Below, one piece after another: positions 9,049-20,600 of a stretch of 64,000 bases of DNA. Source of the stretch: Candidatus Thiodubiliella endoseptemdiera (lineage in GTDB: Bacteria; Pseudomonadota; Gammaproteobacteria; PS1; Pseudothioglobaceae); contig JACCHT010000002.1 of assembly GCA_013416635.1 (NCBI GenBank), forward strand, positions 248,001 through 312,000. Reading direction: 5' to 3'. Under the pieces are notes generated by a model. The model searched no databases. It saw only the letters and a program-made list of their open reading frames with translations, and was not told where the DNA came from. A program made the translations under genes and the position numbers. The number at the start of each line of letters is the position of its first letter. The first letter of the stretch is position 1.

Positions 9049-9614
9049 TGTCTATTATGAAAGTAACCAGAAAAATATTTTTTATCATTATTGTTGTATC
9101 GCTATTAGGTTTAAATGTGGCAACACTTGTTAGTGCTACTGCCTATAATGCCTTATATGGATTGCTTTCCCACCTACCTATTCCTTCATTACTTAACAAC
9201 AGCATAGCGACAAAGCATCAAACACTTAAACACAAGAATACAAAACTTATAAAGGAAAATAAAGAAATAAAAAAGGACAATAAGTTACTCAAAAATATAA
9301 CTCGTGGCTTTATCGCTAACAACCAACAAAAAGCAAAAATAATAAAGACTGCTATCAAAAGAATGAGAATACGCACAGCCAAAATTGCCACCTCCAACTT
9401 TGTCTCAATACCCTTTGAATCCATTCCTATTTTGGGTATCGACACGATTGTGGCAGCGGCAGGAACAGAAATTTATCTATCTTGTAAGAATATGAAAGAC
9501 TTGGATAAAATCAATAATATAACTAACCCCAGTAATGCCGACAATCAAAGTGATAAAGTTTGTGGTTTGCAAGTGCCTACTGTTGATGAAATAAAAAATA
9601 AAATTGGATTATGA
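9048..9614 (+). CDS. Hypothetical membrane-anchored protein with coiled coil
   Basis: 188 residues, not recognised. An N-terminal membrane segment ([19 protein letters not shown]) is followed by a lysine-rich heptad-like region (residues 60-90, [20 protein letters not shown]), then a moderately hydrophobic segment ([19 protein letters not shown]). Its end overlaps the prfC start by 4 bases (ATGA), so it is co-translated with prfC. Confidence 0.7.
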   Translation: MSIMKVTRKIFFIIIVVSLLGLNVATLVSATAYNALYGLLSHLPIPSLLNNSIATKHQTLKHKNTKLIKENKEIKKDNKLLKNITRGFIANNQQKAKIIKTAIKRMRIRTAKIATSNFVSIPFESIPILGIDTIVAAAGTEIYLSCKNMKDLDKINNITNPSNADNQSDKVCGLQVPTVDEIKNKIGL

Positions 9615-11179
9615 ACGAAGTTTCTAAAAGACGCACTTTTGCGATTATCTCTCACCCTGATGCGGGTAAAACGACGGTAACTGAAAAATTGTTGTTGTAT
9701 GCAGGTGCCATTAAAACAGCGGGCAGTGTTAAGGCGAGGAAGGCAAACACCCATGCTACTTCTGACTGGATGGAAATGGAAAAAGAAAGGGGTATCTCTA
9801 TTACCTCATCGATTATGCAATTTGAATATGATAATCATGTCATTAATTTACTAGATACACCCGGGCATGAGGATTTTTCAGAAGATACTTATCGCACTTT
9901 GACGGCAGTGGATTCTGCCTTGATGGTGATTGATGTTGCCAAAGGTGTAGAGATGCGGACAATTAAATTAATGGAAGTGTGTCGATTGCGTGATACGCCT
10001 ATTTTGACTTTTATCAATAAATTGGATAGGGAAGGTAAAACGCCGATTGATTTGTTGGATGAGGTGGAAACGGTGCTGAATATTGAATGTGCGCCGATTA
10101 CTTGGCCGATTGGTATGGGTAAATCGTTTAAGGGGGTGGTGCATTTATTGGAGGACAAGATATATTTGTATGAGGCGGGGAAAAACTCTGAAATTGGGGA
10201 GGAAATTGTGATTGAGGGGGTTGATAATCCTGAATTAAGCACAGTCTTAGGAGAGGATGTGGTTGCCCAAATGCGGGAGGAAGTAGAATTGATTCGTGAA
10301 ACGACCACACCTTTTGCTTTGGATGAATTTTTGACAGGTAAACAAACGCCTGTGTTTTTTGGCTCAGCCATTTCAAATTTTGGCATTCAAAATCTACTAG
10401 ACGGGTTTCTTGAATATGCGCCGATACCGCAAAAGCGTGCGTCAGATATTCGAAAAGTCAATCCTGATGAGGAAAAACTCACAGGTTTTGTGTTTAAAAT
10501 TCAAGCCAATATGGACCCAAAACACCACGACCGACTTGCTTTTATGCGTATTGTTAGTGGCGAATATAAAAAAGGTATGAAAGTCTTGCAAGTTGCCACT
10601 GGTAAGCAAATAAAAATTGCCAATGCGGTTACTTTTATGTCGCGTGAACGCTCATCAGCGGAAGTAGCATATGCGGGGGATGTTATTGGTATTCACAATC
10701 ACGGCGGTATTGCTATTGGCGATACTTTTACTCAAGGGGAGAAACTCAGTTTTAAAGGTATTCCTAATTTTGCACCAGAATTATTTCGTCGTGCTGTTTT
10801 AAAGGACCCGCTCAAAGCCAAAGCCTTGCAAAAGGGATTGGATCAATTATCAGAAGAAGGGGCAACGCAAGTGTTTCGCCCACTAATTAATAATTCACAA
10901 ATTTTAGGTGCAGTTGGTGTCTTGCAATTTGATGTGGTCGCCCATCGTTTGAAATATGAATATAGTGTTGATTGTCAATTTGAGAATATTGCCGTTGCCA
11001 CTGCTCGCTGGATAACAGGCGAGGACAAGGATATTGAACAGCTTAAAATTAAGGCAGGTAATAATGTAGCAATTGACTCTGCGGGTGTATTGACTTATTT
11101 GGCACCGTCTATGGTTAACTTGCAATTGACTGAAGAACGCCATCCAAATATTACTTTTGCTGCCACTCGTGAGCATTAA
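9611..11179 (+). CDS. prfC: Peptide chain release factor 3
   Basis: 522 residues, the usual RF3 length. GTPase motifs: SHPDAGKTT (P-loop), RGISITSS (switch I), [12 protein letters not shown] (switch II) and NKLDREG (specificity). The DAGKT P-loop and FSEDTYRTL distinguish RF3 from EF-G. It recycles RF1/RF2 from the ribosome after termination. Confidence 0.97.
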   Translation: MNEVSKRRTFAIISHPDAGKTTVTEKLLLYAGAIKTAGSVKARKANTHATSDWMEMEKERGISITSSIMQFEYDNHVINLLDTPGHEDFSEDTYRTLTAVDSALMVIDVAKGVEMRTIKLMEVCRLRDTPILTFINKLDREGKTPIDLLDEVETVLNIECAPITWPIGMGKSFKGVVHLLEDKIYLYEAGKNSEIGEEIVIEGVDNPELSTVLGEDVVAQMREEVELIRETTTPFALDEFLTGKQTPVFFGSAISNFGIQNLLDGFLEYAPIPQKRASDIRKVNPDEEKLTGFVFKIQANMDPKHHDRLAFMRIVSGEYKKGMKVLQVATGKQIKIANAVTFMSRERSSAEVAYAGDVIGIHNHGGIAIGDTFTQGEKLSFKGIPNFAPELFRRAVLKDPLKAKALQKGLDQLSEEGATQVFRPLINNSQILGAVGVLQFDVVAHRLKYEYSVDCQFENIAVATARWITGEDKDIEQLKIKAGNNVAIDSAGVLTYLAPSMVNLQLTEERHPNITFAATREH

Positions 11180-11241
11180 ATAGTTGCAACTATTTAAATG
11201 AATTATTCGTATAAAATGTAACTGAATTTGAAGGAGATGTT

Positions 11242-11913
11242 ATGCTATTAGAAATTGTATTTGCCGCAGGCTGTTTTTGGGGTGTAGAAAAGAATTTTGA
11301 ACAAATACCGGGTGTGGTGGATGCTGTCTCTGGCTATGCTGGTGGGAATTATGATAATCCAACTTATCGCACTGTATTGGCAAATAAAGATAATAACAGT
11401 GGGTTTAATTTTTTAACACTGCTTGAAAAAATAGGCTGGACTGATGAAGATGAAGAAGGAAATGAAGAGCCTGATAAACGCATTCTTAATCACACCGAAG
11501 CGGTCAAAGTAACTTATGACACAAAAATGGTCTCTACCGAATTTTTAATCAAAAATTTCTGGGAACTCCACGACCCCACACAAACCGATGGACAAGGCAA
11601 CGATAAAGGTAACAATTATCGCTCCGCTATTTACTGGACGAATGACGATCAAAAACAAATTGCATTCAGCACTAAAGATGAATATCAGCAATTATTAAGT
11701 AAAAAAGGCTTTGGCAATATTGTAACCGAATTAAAACCACTGGATAAATTCTGGCCAGCAGAAGATTACCATCAAAACTACCTCGCAAACAATCCAAACG
11801 GCTACTGCCCCAATCATAAAACAGGAGTAAAGTTTGCCAACAAAGGCATGAACAAAGAAGAACTCAGTGGCACTTATAACCAACACCTGAAAGACCTTAT
11901 CTTAAAACCCTAG
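11242..11913 (+). CDS. msrA: Peptide methionine sulfoxide reductase MsrA
   Basis: 223 residues. Active-site FAAGCFWGVE at residues 8-17, SGYAGG, and NYRSAIYW, EDYHQNYL later. An acidic insert (about 30 residues, WTDEDEEGNEEPD) precedes HTEAVKV. Reduces methionine-S-sulfoxide. The frame stops at 11913, but the next frame continues as TLEGKEIVVIESDAYCPYC directly into the thioredoxin-MsrB gene: restoring one A in the run before CCCTAG joins both into one MsrA-Trx-MsrB protein. RBS AAGGAG is 8 bases upstream of the start. Confidence 0.93.
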   Translation: MLLEIVFAAGCFWGVEKNFEQIPGVVDAVSGYAGGNYDNPTYRTVLANKDNNSGFNFLTLLEKIGWTDEDEEGNEEPDKRILNHTEAVKVTYDTKMVSTEFLIKNFWELHDPTQTDGQGNDKGNNYRSAIYWTNDDQKQIAFSTKDEYQQLLSKKGFGNIVTELKPLDKFWPAEDYHQNYLANNPNGYCPNHKTGVKFANKGMNKEELSGTYNQHLKDLILKP

Positions 11914-11927
11914 AAGGCAAAGAAATT

Positions 11928-12530
11928 GTGGTGATTGAATCCGATGCTTATTGTCCGTATTGTGTCGCTTTTAAGCAAAAAGTGCTAGACAATTATAGGG
12001 GCAGTATCCCTGTTAGAAGCGTATTTGCACATAACCTTAAAGGCTATACAATCAAAACCCCAACCTTTGCCACGCCAACTATTTTATTTATCGAAGATGG
12101 TGTAGAAAAAGCAGGTTTTCAAGGCTATCTATCGCCAAAAGAATTCTATAAAGCCCTGGGTAAATTCAAACTCGGTGATTCTAAAGCCTTTGACATCGCC
12201 TTTAACCAAGGTACGGAAGGTAGATTTTGTAAGCAATATGATATTTTCAAAAACACCCCTGATGGCGTCTTTGTTGACAAACTTTCAGGCGTAGCACTGT
12301 TTGATACCACCGACCGCTTCAACTCTAAAAGTGGCTGGCTCAGTTTCACCAAAGCCATTGACGGCACCACACTTGAAAAACCCGACAACAGTTACGGTAT
12401 GAATCGTATCGAAATCCTTTCCAAAAGCACTGGCATCCACTTGGGACATGTGTTTGAAGATGGGCCAGATGGCAATCGTCGTTTCTGCATCAATGCCACC
12501 GTGTTAGATTTTGTTGCCAATAAGAAATAA
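11928..12530 (+). CDS. msrB: Thioredoxin-like domain fused to MsrB
   Basis: 200 residues from a GTG. Residues 1-75 are a thioredoxin-like domain with YCPYC (C-P-Y-C active site) and the cis-proline segment TFATPTI. Residues 90-200 are MsrB: SGWLSFTKAI, GMNRIEILS, LGHVFEDGPDG and the catalytic Cys in RFCINATVLDF. The two CxxC zinc sites of many MsrB are absent (GVFVDKLSG in their place). Reduces methionine-R-sulfoxide, with the Trx domain a likely built-in reductant. Probably part of a single MsrA-Trx-MsrB protein split by a one-base loss. Confidence 0.88.
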   Translation: MVIESDAYCPYCVAFKQKVLDNYRGSIPVRSVFAHNLKGYTIKTPTFATPTILFIEDGVEKAGFQGYLSPKEFYKALGKFKLGDSKAFDIAFNQGTEGRFCKQYDIFKNTPDGVFVDKLSGVALFDTTDRFNSKSGWLSFTKAIDGTTLEKPDNSYGMNRIEILSKSTGIHLGHVFEDGPDGNRRFCINATVLDFVANKK

Positions 12531-12539
12531 CCTTAACGA

Positions 12540-12738
12540 TTAATACTCCAAGCCAAGTTCACTCCACATTTCTTCAGATGAGATGACTGATACTTTGCCA
12601 GTTCTAATATTTTTCAGCAAGATAAACTTCTTCTAAATCCTCAATTTTGTCAATAATCTCTTCACGCACACAATAAGTTTTGGTTCTACCTATCAAAGTA
12701 GCCAAGGTACTGTAATTTCTTTTCTGTAAATTCAACAT
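12540..12738 (-). pseudogene. RelB-like ribbon-helix-helix antitoxin, frameshifted
   Basis: The minus strand reads LATLIGRTKTYCVREEIIDKIE and EDLEEVYLAEKY, then a stop; the next frame gives RTGKVSVISSEEMWSELGLEY. This is the classic GRTKTYYVREAI...DLEDxYLAE...ISLEE architecture of RelB/StbD-type antitoxins, with one frameshift after AEK. No toxin gene follows, so it is an orphan remnant. Confidence 0.65.
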
Positions 12739-12817
12739 GAACACTTTTTAAATGTTTCTGTTTTTTGCTTGCAAAAAAAACCAAATAATAAAAAACAGAA
12801 AAATTTAAAAAGTGTTC
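12739..12817. repeat. Inverted repeat with about 28-bp arms
   Basis: Left arm starts GAACACTTTTTAAATG, right arm ends with its complement; the arms match at about 27 of 28 positions around a 20-base centre. It adjoins the antitoxin remnant start. It may be a terminator-like hairpin, an autoregulatory operator or a small palindromic mobile element. Confidence 0.6.
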
Positions 12818-12868
12818 ACCTTCATTTATTCTATTGTTTTTTTCGATAAAATAATAGGAGCGATAAAA

Positions 12869-12916
12869 ATGAACAATAACAATGATAATGAATTTACAGA
12901 AAAGAAATTACATGTT
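12869..12916 (+). pseudogene. First 16 codons of a gene cut off by IS481 and MITE insertion
   Basis: An AGGAG site followed by ATG and 16 asparagine-rich codons (MNNNNDNEFTEKKLHV) ends at the MITE. Without the MITE the frame would meet TAG within the IS481 end two codons later. The rest of the gene is not found to the right of the IS. Confidence 0.4.
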
Positions 12917-13077
12917 GAGACCTTTGCATAAATAGGGATGATTAGCAAAATGACAGATTTTATTAAATTGGAAATTTTTTAAATCCACTCCTAGCAGGGC
13001 TAAGGGTGTTTTTAAAAAGTTTGTAATTTGATGAAAGATGGCGTTTTGATGATTATTCATATTTATGCAAAGGTCTC
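12917..13077 (-). repeat. 161-bp MITE, copy 4 (orientation B)
   Basis: Full-length copy with ATGTT on both sides. The duplicated target overlaps the outermost bases (TGTTTAG) of the IS481-like element, so the MITE inserted exactly at the end of a previously resident IS. Confidence 0.97.
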
Positions 13078-14050
13078 ATGTTTAGTCTCACAATCTTATG
13101 GTTTATATTTTCTCTAAAAGATTGCTTGTCACTATTATAACATTGTTGAATTAATTCCCACGGTGTTTTAAATTTTAGCGACTTCAATTTTCGTTGATGA
13201 TTGTAATACAACATAAAAGTTATCAAGTGTCCTTTAAGCTGTTCAAAACTCTCATAATGAAAGCGCTTAGTGGCCGCCTCTTTGATGATTTTATTAGTAA
13301 TTTCAACCTGTCCATTAGTCCATGGATGTCTAAACTGCGTTGTTCGATGCTCAACACCCAATGCTTGACACAATTCATCAAAAGGATGGGGGTATCCATC
13401 CTTGGGCCTTAAGTGCTTGGCAAGCAAGTTATAGGTAAACTGAATACCATTATCAGTTAGAATATGCGTGATTTTAAACACACAATCCTTTTGTAAGTTG
13501 CGTAAGAATAAAACAGCATTATTTTGAGTCATACGTTGATATAGCTCAATGTAGATGTACTTGGTCGTTCTATCAATCGCAACGAACAGGTACTGCTTAC
13601 CTTCATCGGTTCTAAGCTCAGTGATATCAACATGCAGATAACCAAATAGGATAAGATTTAAAGGGCTTTTTGTTGGCGCTACTACTGCTTGCTTCCTCTT
13701 TAGGAAGCCTGGATAATCCATAATGCTGTAAGCATCTGTGTAAGTTAGACCTAGTTAGTTTAGAAATACCAGGCTTAAGTACGATAAATATATCATCTAG
13801 TGGCAATTGTAGTTGTCTACGCACTTCGCAAACGGCTTATTGTTCTACTTGAGTTAAAGCACTTTTACGGACTTTAGGTCCTGATTTTTTATCTGCTACA
13901 GAGGATATTTTTCCAGCGAATAATGGTTTTAGGATTTAATTTGTAGTGTTCGGCTAAAATAGCAATACTCACTGTAGCGTTTTGAATTTTAGTTCTGATT
14001 TGTGGCGTAGTCTTGGCATTAGCATGCAGTATGTTTCCCATAAGTTAGTC
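13053..14050 (-). pseudogene. IS481-like (rve integrase core) transposase, broken
   Basis: The largest piece (13053-13721) contains the integrase core: HVDITELRTDEGKQYLFVAI (first Asp), TDNGIQFT (second Asp) and RTTQFRHPWTNGQVEITNKI (Glu region). Upstream frames hold an N-terminal helix-turn-helix part (IRTKIQNATVSIAILAEHYK and a helical LPLDDIFIVLKPG segment) separated by frameshifts and stops. The C-terminus reads through the IS end into a MITE, ending RPLHKYE. Not expected to be active. Confidence 0.75.
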
Positions 14051-14097
14051 TCCTGTAGTTGGGGTAATGATATACCATAAGATTGTGGGACTAAACA
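13079..14097 (-). mobile_element. IS481-like insertion sequence (degenerate)
   Basis: Both ends carry the same inverted sequence: TGTTTAGTCTCACAATCTTA on the left and the complement of TGTTTAGTCCCACAATCTTA on the right, about 27 of 30 positions matching. Between them a broken integrase-type transposase is encoded on the minus strand. Total about 1.02 kb. Confidence 0.78.
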
Positions 14098-14110
14098 ATT
14101 ATAGTACCAA

Positions 14111-14446
14111 ATGCGATTAAGTTGGGGTCCTGAAGTAATTGTTAGTAACTACACCCTCTGCCTCCTCGACCCAGCCCAACCAGGAAAAGCCGATTGCGGT
14201 AGTGGTTATGAATCTCTTAGTCTTTCCATCACCTCTGATGCCACCCTAACTGCCAACGAAGGCACAGCAAGCACCAACTACACCCTAGTAGCCAGCGACA
14301 CTAATGCCTCGTTCAGCATTGTTGCGGGAACAAACCTCAGCAATCTATTCAGCCTCAGTGGCACGAATAATACCGCCCTAAGTTTCAATGGCACCAATAC
14401 CGATTTTGAATCCGCCACCAAACAATACACCGTATTTGAATTTTGA
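14111..14446 (+). pseudogene. Fragment of a large repeat-type surface protein
   Basis: An open frame of 111 codons with serine/threonine/asparagine-rich beta-type repeats (ANEGTASTNYTLV, FSLSGTNNTALSFNG, TDFESATKQYTV). This composition and the last motif resemble cadherin-like repeats of large adhesins or RTX proteins. It has neither a plausible start nor an end domain and lies between IS481 and an IS30 remnant. Confidence 0.5.
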
Positions 14447-14469
14447 TGATTGCTTTTTTAGGATTATGT

Positions 14470-14615
14470 GGGGTTAATGCAGTGGTATTCTCTTACGTTC
14501 AACAAGAATAGCAAAGTCACCTTTGCGTCCTTTGCTAATAACTAAATTAATCTCCCAGTCACCAATGCGTGTGCAAATATCTATAATAGCAGGTTGTTTA
14601 TCAACGCATCATGTC
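14470..14615 (-). pseudogene. IS30-family transposase fragment
   Basis: The minus strand reads DKQPAIIDICTRIGDWEINL, then VISKGRKGDFAILVERK. This corresponds to the RIGDWEGDTVIGKGHKG...LVERKSR core of IS30 transposases. Only about 45 codons remain. Confidence 0.65.
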
Positions 14616-14687
14616 TCGTGTAATCATTCTTGCCGTAGTGTTTACAGCACAACACCAATCCTTTCCTGCAAATTCTAGAGCTTTTTG

Positions 14688-17600
14688 TCAAATATCAATA
14701 CCCAGTGCTTTTATTGCTTTTTTGAAATTATTGAACCTTTCAAGCTTGCCATCTATAGTGCCGGTAGTACATTCGTTATCGGGGCAACCTCGGTTAACAA
14801 TACCAGAGACAGAATCAATGAAAGAGATATTGTTTACTGGATGATAGTTGGTTTTACCAAAATCACTATCAACATACTTTTTGAGCTCTGTTTGATAATC
14901 CCAATCTTTATATTTTCCAGTGTCCGTATTGTAGGCTTGCACTGAATTTATCCAAAAGAACAATCCTGCAATCCACTTAACCTCTTTATTTTTTGTTGAA
15001 CTACAAACTAACTGCGGATTAGCACAAAGATCCATATCTGCATAAAGTGGGTTTTCAGGTGGGTTTTCAACTTTAATAGACCCCCCTGCCCAATCCACAT
15101 AGGTCCCTAATAGATCTTTATCAACATGACTTCTGCCAAGGTAGTGATTGAGCTTACCAAAGTTTTCTCTGCCTGTGGTTTGAATAACGCCACGACCCCA
15201 CCAGCCACAGCCCTCAAGTGAACGCTGACTAGTGCCGTCCCAAACAAGACTGCCACCTTTTTGCCCTTTATAAACCCTGCACTCCTCTCTTAACCAGCCT
15301 TCTTTTGTTGGTTCTTGAAAGCCTGGCCCTCTTGCAACATCGTCACAATCCCCACCATCTTCCCAACGCCCAGGCTTGCCATCTACTAATAAACCCAAAT
15401 CTTCAAGCACTGAATCTGGGGCGGCAAATATCGGGGCAGCGGCACCATAGTATTTTGCATTGGTATTGGCAGTAACTTCCATTTTTGGCGTTCTAGGGCA
15501 GGAGTAAGGATTATCCACGCCCGCACTGTCTACCCCATAATTTGCATAATTTTGCCCCACTTGCCCACAAGCGGCGTCCATCGGCTGATCAACAATAAAG
15601 TCGCCTCTGGCAATAGATTTGGCAACAGAGGGAACACTGCTATCTTTCAAGAATTGCCAAGAATTTTCATCACAGGCGTTGTATTGAATGGTTTCCTTCA
15701 TACTTTGCGCTAAGAAAGCAGCAATGGCGACTTTAGCGTATTTTTGCTTTTTATCATCGCTATCACTTTCGTCAAATAGCCAATATTTATTGCCTGCAAT
15801 ACCTGTATTATGCATAGACTTTAAAGCGGCTAAAAAATCTTCCCAGTTATAGACAGTAGAAGGTATCCATTGCGTACCTGTATTGTATAAAAATATATTG
15901 GTATTTACATTGGTTATTGTCTCCTGATTAGTCAGTTTTGCATTTAAAGCCGCAACACTGGTTAAGTCGTTTGATCCGCCTGTAACGCTATTTTCTTTTT
16001 TATGATATAAAGGTATTTTTCCTTTGTCTTGATAAGCGACAATTTTCTTCTTGAGCCAATTATATCCTCCTGTTTTATTAGTAGAGATAGGAATAGAGCC
16101 TGTGGTTTCGCCACCGCCCCACAAAATTGCAAAGGCATTAGAGGCGGCTGCATGCCTTAATTGACTTACACCCCAATCGTGTCCTGAATCATGTTGTCTT
16201 AATAAAGACTCAACATTGGTAACACCATTTCCATAATGTACACCACTTAAGCCAATGTTTAAAACATCGTCTCTAATGTTTGCTATGTCAGCGCCAATTT
16301 TTTTATCGCCCATAAAATACGAACCACCTGAAGCAGAATGCCCGCCATGTGTTCCCGTGTCTAAATGCCTAAAACAATTCGCAGTGTCATTGCCACTACA
16401 TAATCTAGACGCTCCCGTTAAATCTTCAGTCTTAGTAGCCATATGTCCACCGGGGATTTGCCATAACATCGCTGGGGTGTCAATAAAATCGGTCACTTGT
16501 TTAACATACATCAAATAATTATCCCATGCTCTTGAAGAGAAAGCGTAACTCGGCTTACCAGCCGCACCAAAACCATCGCGTTCATATTTATCAAAGGTTA
16601 AGAAATCTGGTCTATAAGCGTTATCATCATAAGCGCCAATCCATTTGGTAAATACAGCAACCCCTTTTGAAGCGCTCTCCCAAACATCGCGCTCCCCCTT
16701 GTATTGCTTATGCACCCAATGTGCACTCCCTGGATTCCATAAATTAATAACCCAGCCAAAAGCAACATCTGGACCAAATTCTTTAATCATAAAGTTCTGT
16801 GATTGCACCCAGCCTTTAATATTGTTTCTAATATTGACATCTGTGATTCTTGCTTTGATAGCATCCAAGTCATACACTACATTTAAGCTACCCACACTCT
16901 CAGTTTTAGTCACATTAGCTGCCGAGTCTGAGTATTTTTTAACTGCATAATCTTTCTCAATTTCAATAGCAACTAACATTGCCTCTCTTATCTTGATCGC
17001 TTTATAAGTTGCGCAATCAATGTCAGCAGCGCCACCACAATATTCATTTTGGAAAGTGCCATTCAACTTATTTTTTTGCCACTCGCCAAACAAATCAGCG
17101 TCTAAAACGATCGTAGCTGGCACAGGATGATCGGCATCTTTATTCGCCTGCATATTGGCTACCATACGAATGGTATTTCTGAAGTGCTTCACTAAATTAC
17201 TATCGGCCAGAACTGTATTGTTGTCATAATCTATTGAATTTTCCGTTTTATAGTTAGTTTTAATGTCATTTGGTGCTAAACCGCCGCCACTACCATTTGC
17301 AGTATAAACAACCAAAGTAGGCATCACTCTTGTTTTATTGTCACCATCTAAAGCCTCTATTTCTCGCGCCTGTCTAATGGTCTGCGTGGTTACGATAGGT
17401 TCAATCACATCCCCTCTATCGCCAAAACCATCTCCTTCATATTTAAAGATTGAGTCAACCTTGCTCTCAAAGAATTTTTGATTAAGTCCAAAATCATTGT
17501 CTGTAACGCTACCCATAGCCAATGTGCTTGGCCAGCCTTTAACGACTAAACTCACTGGATTAGCTCGAATAGTTTTGGCTTCTGCTGGGTCTTCGTACTC

Positions 17601-20600
17601 AACCGTGCTTTTTCCCGGTGTGATTTGCACGATTTTAATGTTATCCAAATCAATATCCCCTGTTGGCCAAGCCTTTAAGATGATTGTTGAGCCTTTGCCT
17701 TCAAATAAAGTATCAACCCACTTTTCATTAAAGGTATCAAATGTCATTGTTGTCAACATTTTTTCAGTTGTCGCATCATAAGCGTAACTTTCCGTCGGAT
17801 TAACCCAACTCATTGCCGTAGAAGATAAGTCTGGATTATATCTAGTGCTGCCACTAATTACAATTTTGGCATTTCTAAAGTTGATCTCCCTGTCTTTTGT
17901 ATAGGTGAGTGTAATAATAAAGCCTGTGCCATTTTGTTCAGTTTTTTGCGTAAATAAATTAAGTATGTTAACCTCACTCACTGTACCCGTTGTGCCACCA
18001 CCTGTTGAAGGCGGTTGCGTCCCCGTACCCCCTTCAGTCACTTTTTTGTCATCTGGTTTAACTTTATTAATTTCAACTATGGCTACGCTAACTAATGCAG
18101 CAAGCTCATTCTTCAGGCTATTCTCTTTGGCAATATAGGCTTGTTCCAATATTTCCAAGGCCTGTAGATTTGTTGCTGAATACTCGGTTATTGCATGAAG
18201 ACTTGCCTCCAAAGCAGTTTTTTCTGTCACAACTTTAGCTTTGAAAGTATTAATGAGTCCCTTTTGTATGTCAATTACTGCTTGCACGCCTGTGGTTGTA
18301 TCATCGTTAAAGATAACTCTTGCTTGGGCAGTTACAATATCAGCATCAAGATTTGTTTGCATAGCGCTTATGCCAGCGCTGACTTTAATCTTAAGGTTCT
18401 CGTAAACGATTTTAGTTCTATCCAGTTCTGTTTTTATTAAAAGTGCATCATTGTATTTAGATTGTTGCTCATTAAAGGCTGAATTAATCGCCTGAAGATG
18501 AGTCTCTAAAGTGGTTTTTAATGCAACATCTTTAACACCAGAAAAAGCATTATTGGCACTTGTAATTTTGCTATCAATCGCACTAAAATCAAGCGTAAAC
18601 CCATCTAATGTCGCTGCATTAGCCTGTAAAGTAGTGAATTTAGAAGTGGTTTTAAAGCCCTGTATTTGGTTGTGCAATGCATTAATATCATTGGACAATC
18701 TCTCATCTCTAGTTAATCTTGTTCCTTTTAAATACTTTCTAGCAGAAATATTAAATTTATCATAATCTAGGGCTTTACTACAAGCTGAAGGACTCCCTAC
18801 TGACTTATACATAGACCATAGCATAATACCACCCTTATTCGCATCGTTTTCCTCAAGAATGGTGTTGTTAATAATACGCTCAACTGAATATTCTTTCTTA
18901 CTGCCAAAAATTTGATAAGAGTCTCCTGCTAACATTGATGACTTTCCGCCTGTGACATCACAAGAGGCTGCGTCAGCATTGCTAGAAACTAACTCAGCAC
19001 CACCCCATCCTTCTTTGGGCAACTCAAAGCCAACTGCTAGTTTTCCAGTGTATATATCTCGGTAATTTTTATACGCATTAACTGGGTCAAACCGCATAAA
19101 ACCGCCATCATAAGACATAATAGAAACATAATCAAAGACAATATTTGGGTCTAAACCTTGGTCTTTCATCATTTTAAATACTTGGCGTTCTCGCCCAGCA
19201 TTACCCCCCCAAAAAGAAACTTTGTTTTGGCAATTATAATCACTACTTTGAGTTGCTGCTGTACAGTCTCCTCCTGTTGACCAGCCAGCAATGCTTAACT
19301 TTGTATTGGTCTGTTGAGTAATTGAATATAGCGCCTGTATAGATTTTACATACTGCTCAAGATTGTTATGATCAGAGCCATTAATCTCATAATCTACATC
19401 TAGCCCATCTAAGTCTAAATCAGTGATTAAATCAACAAATGCCTGCCTATGTCCGCCAGTGCCATTAGCTAAAGCCGTCCAATTATTATAGGTCGCACCT
19501 CCCACTGCCAATAAAACCTTTACTCCTTTGGCTTTTAATTGTTTAATACCTTCTTTGACCGCAGAAAATTCTGAATTAAATTGTATTCCCGTCCCTGTAA
19601 AACTATTTGAAGTATAAGCAATATCAGGCTTCACAAAGGATATCACCAAATGGGTATAAAGTGGGTCTATATTCACCATTTTCGAGTTTGCTGCTGAAGC
19701 CTTACTAAACCAAGTGGCACTCCAAGTAGGGTAATAACCAACTGCAAAATGATCAGTTTGAAACTCAAAATTATTATCAATTGGAGGAGGATTTGTCGTG
19801 CCACCTGTTCCGCCTGTGCTACCTGTTCCGCCTGTGCCACCTGAATTCTGTGCGACAAATGTCACTGATCTTTCGTTACTACTAGTGCAGACAGTACCAT
19901 TACACAACTCTACTTTAAATTTATGGGTGCTACCATTTTCAGAGGTTGCATTAACATAACCAAACCCACCCATCTGTGCATGTTTATTGGTTTTAAAATC
20001 AGTAGTATTAACAGTTTTAATTAACACGCCATCTTTATATAGTTTTGCAGTAGTTGCATTCTCTCCCCACCACATGTTCCAAGTGAGTGTAAAGTCCTCA
20101 TTCGCCGCCGCCGAGGTAGAAATAGTAGAAATCACTGGTTGACCTGGTTTTTTATTAGAATTAGTTCCAGTGGTTGTGGCTGCGGTGATAGTAACAGGCA
20201 GAGTAATAAGGTTACTTTCTTTAAAAGTGCCGTCACTACTAGCCTGTTTCTTAACGGTAATTGAGGTGCTGCCAACTGCTACTGGATTGACAAAGAAAAA
20301 ATTATTAAACTGTCCATAACCAACATGAGAGGTTACGCCGGCAACACTTCCATCTCCACTAACGACGACAATATCACCATCACCATCACCACCATTGACA
20401 AAAATTTTAGCACTACTAGCCTGACCCACTTTACCTGTAAAAGCAGTTAAATTTAAAGTGAGCAAAGATTGTGTTTGGTTAGTATCTGCGGTTACTGTTT
20501 TTATTGCCTCTACAAGTTGAACAGTGCTTGACTCGGATTCAATTATGCCAGTAGCACTAGAACTACTAGTATAAGTTTTTACAAAAAATCGGTGCGCTTT

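Noticed and set aside
11901-11930. Programmed -1 frameshift joining MsrA and MsrB (also considered for gcvP at 46892)
   Set aside because: The sites (TTA AAA CCC TAG; GCA AAA GTT TGA) are not good slippery heptamers, I see no clear stimulating structure, and the same one-base loss affects many unrelated genes.
16255-16518. Plus-strand open frames inside the chitinase gene (also 16645, 17497, 18195 and others)
   Set aside because: Antisense to a 7.4-kb coding frame, no RBS and low-complexity translations; shadows of the real gene.
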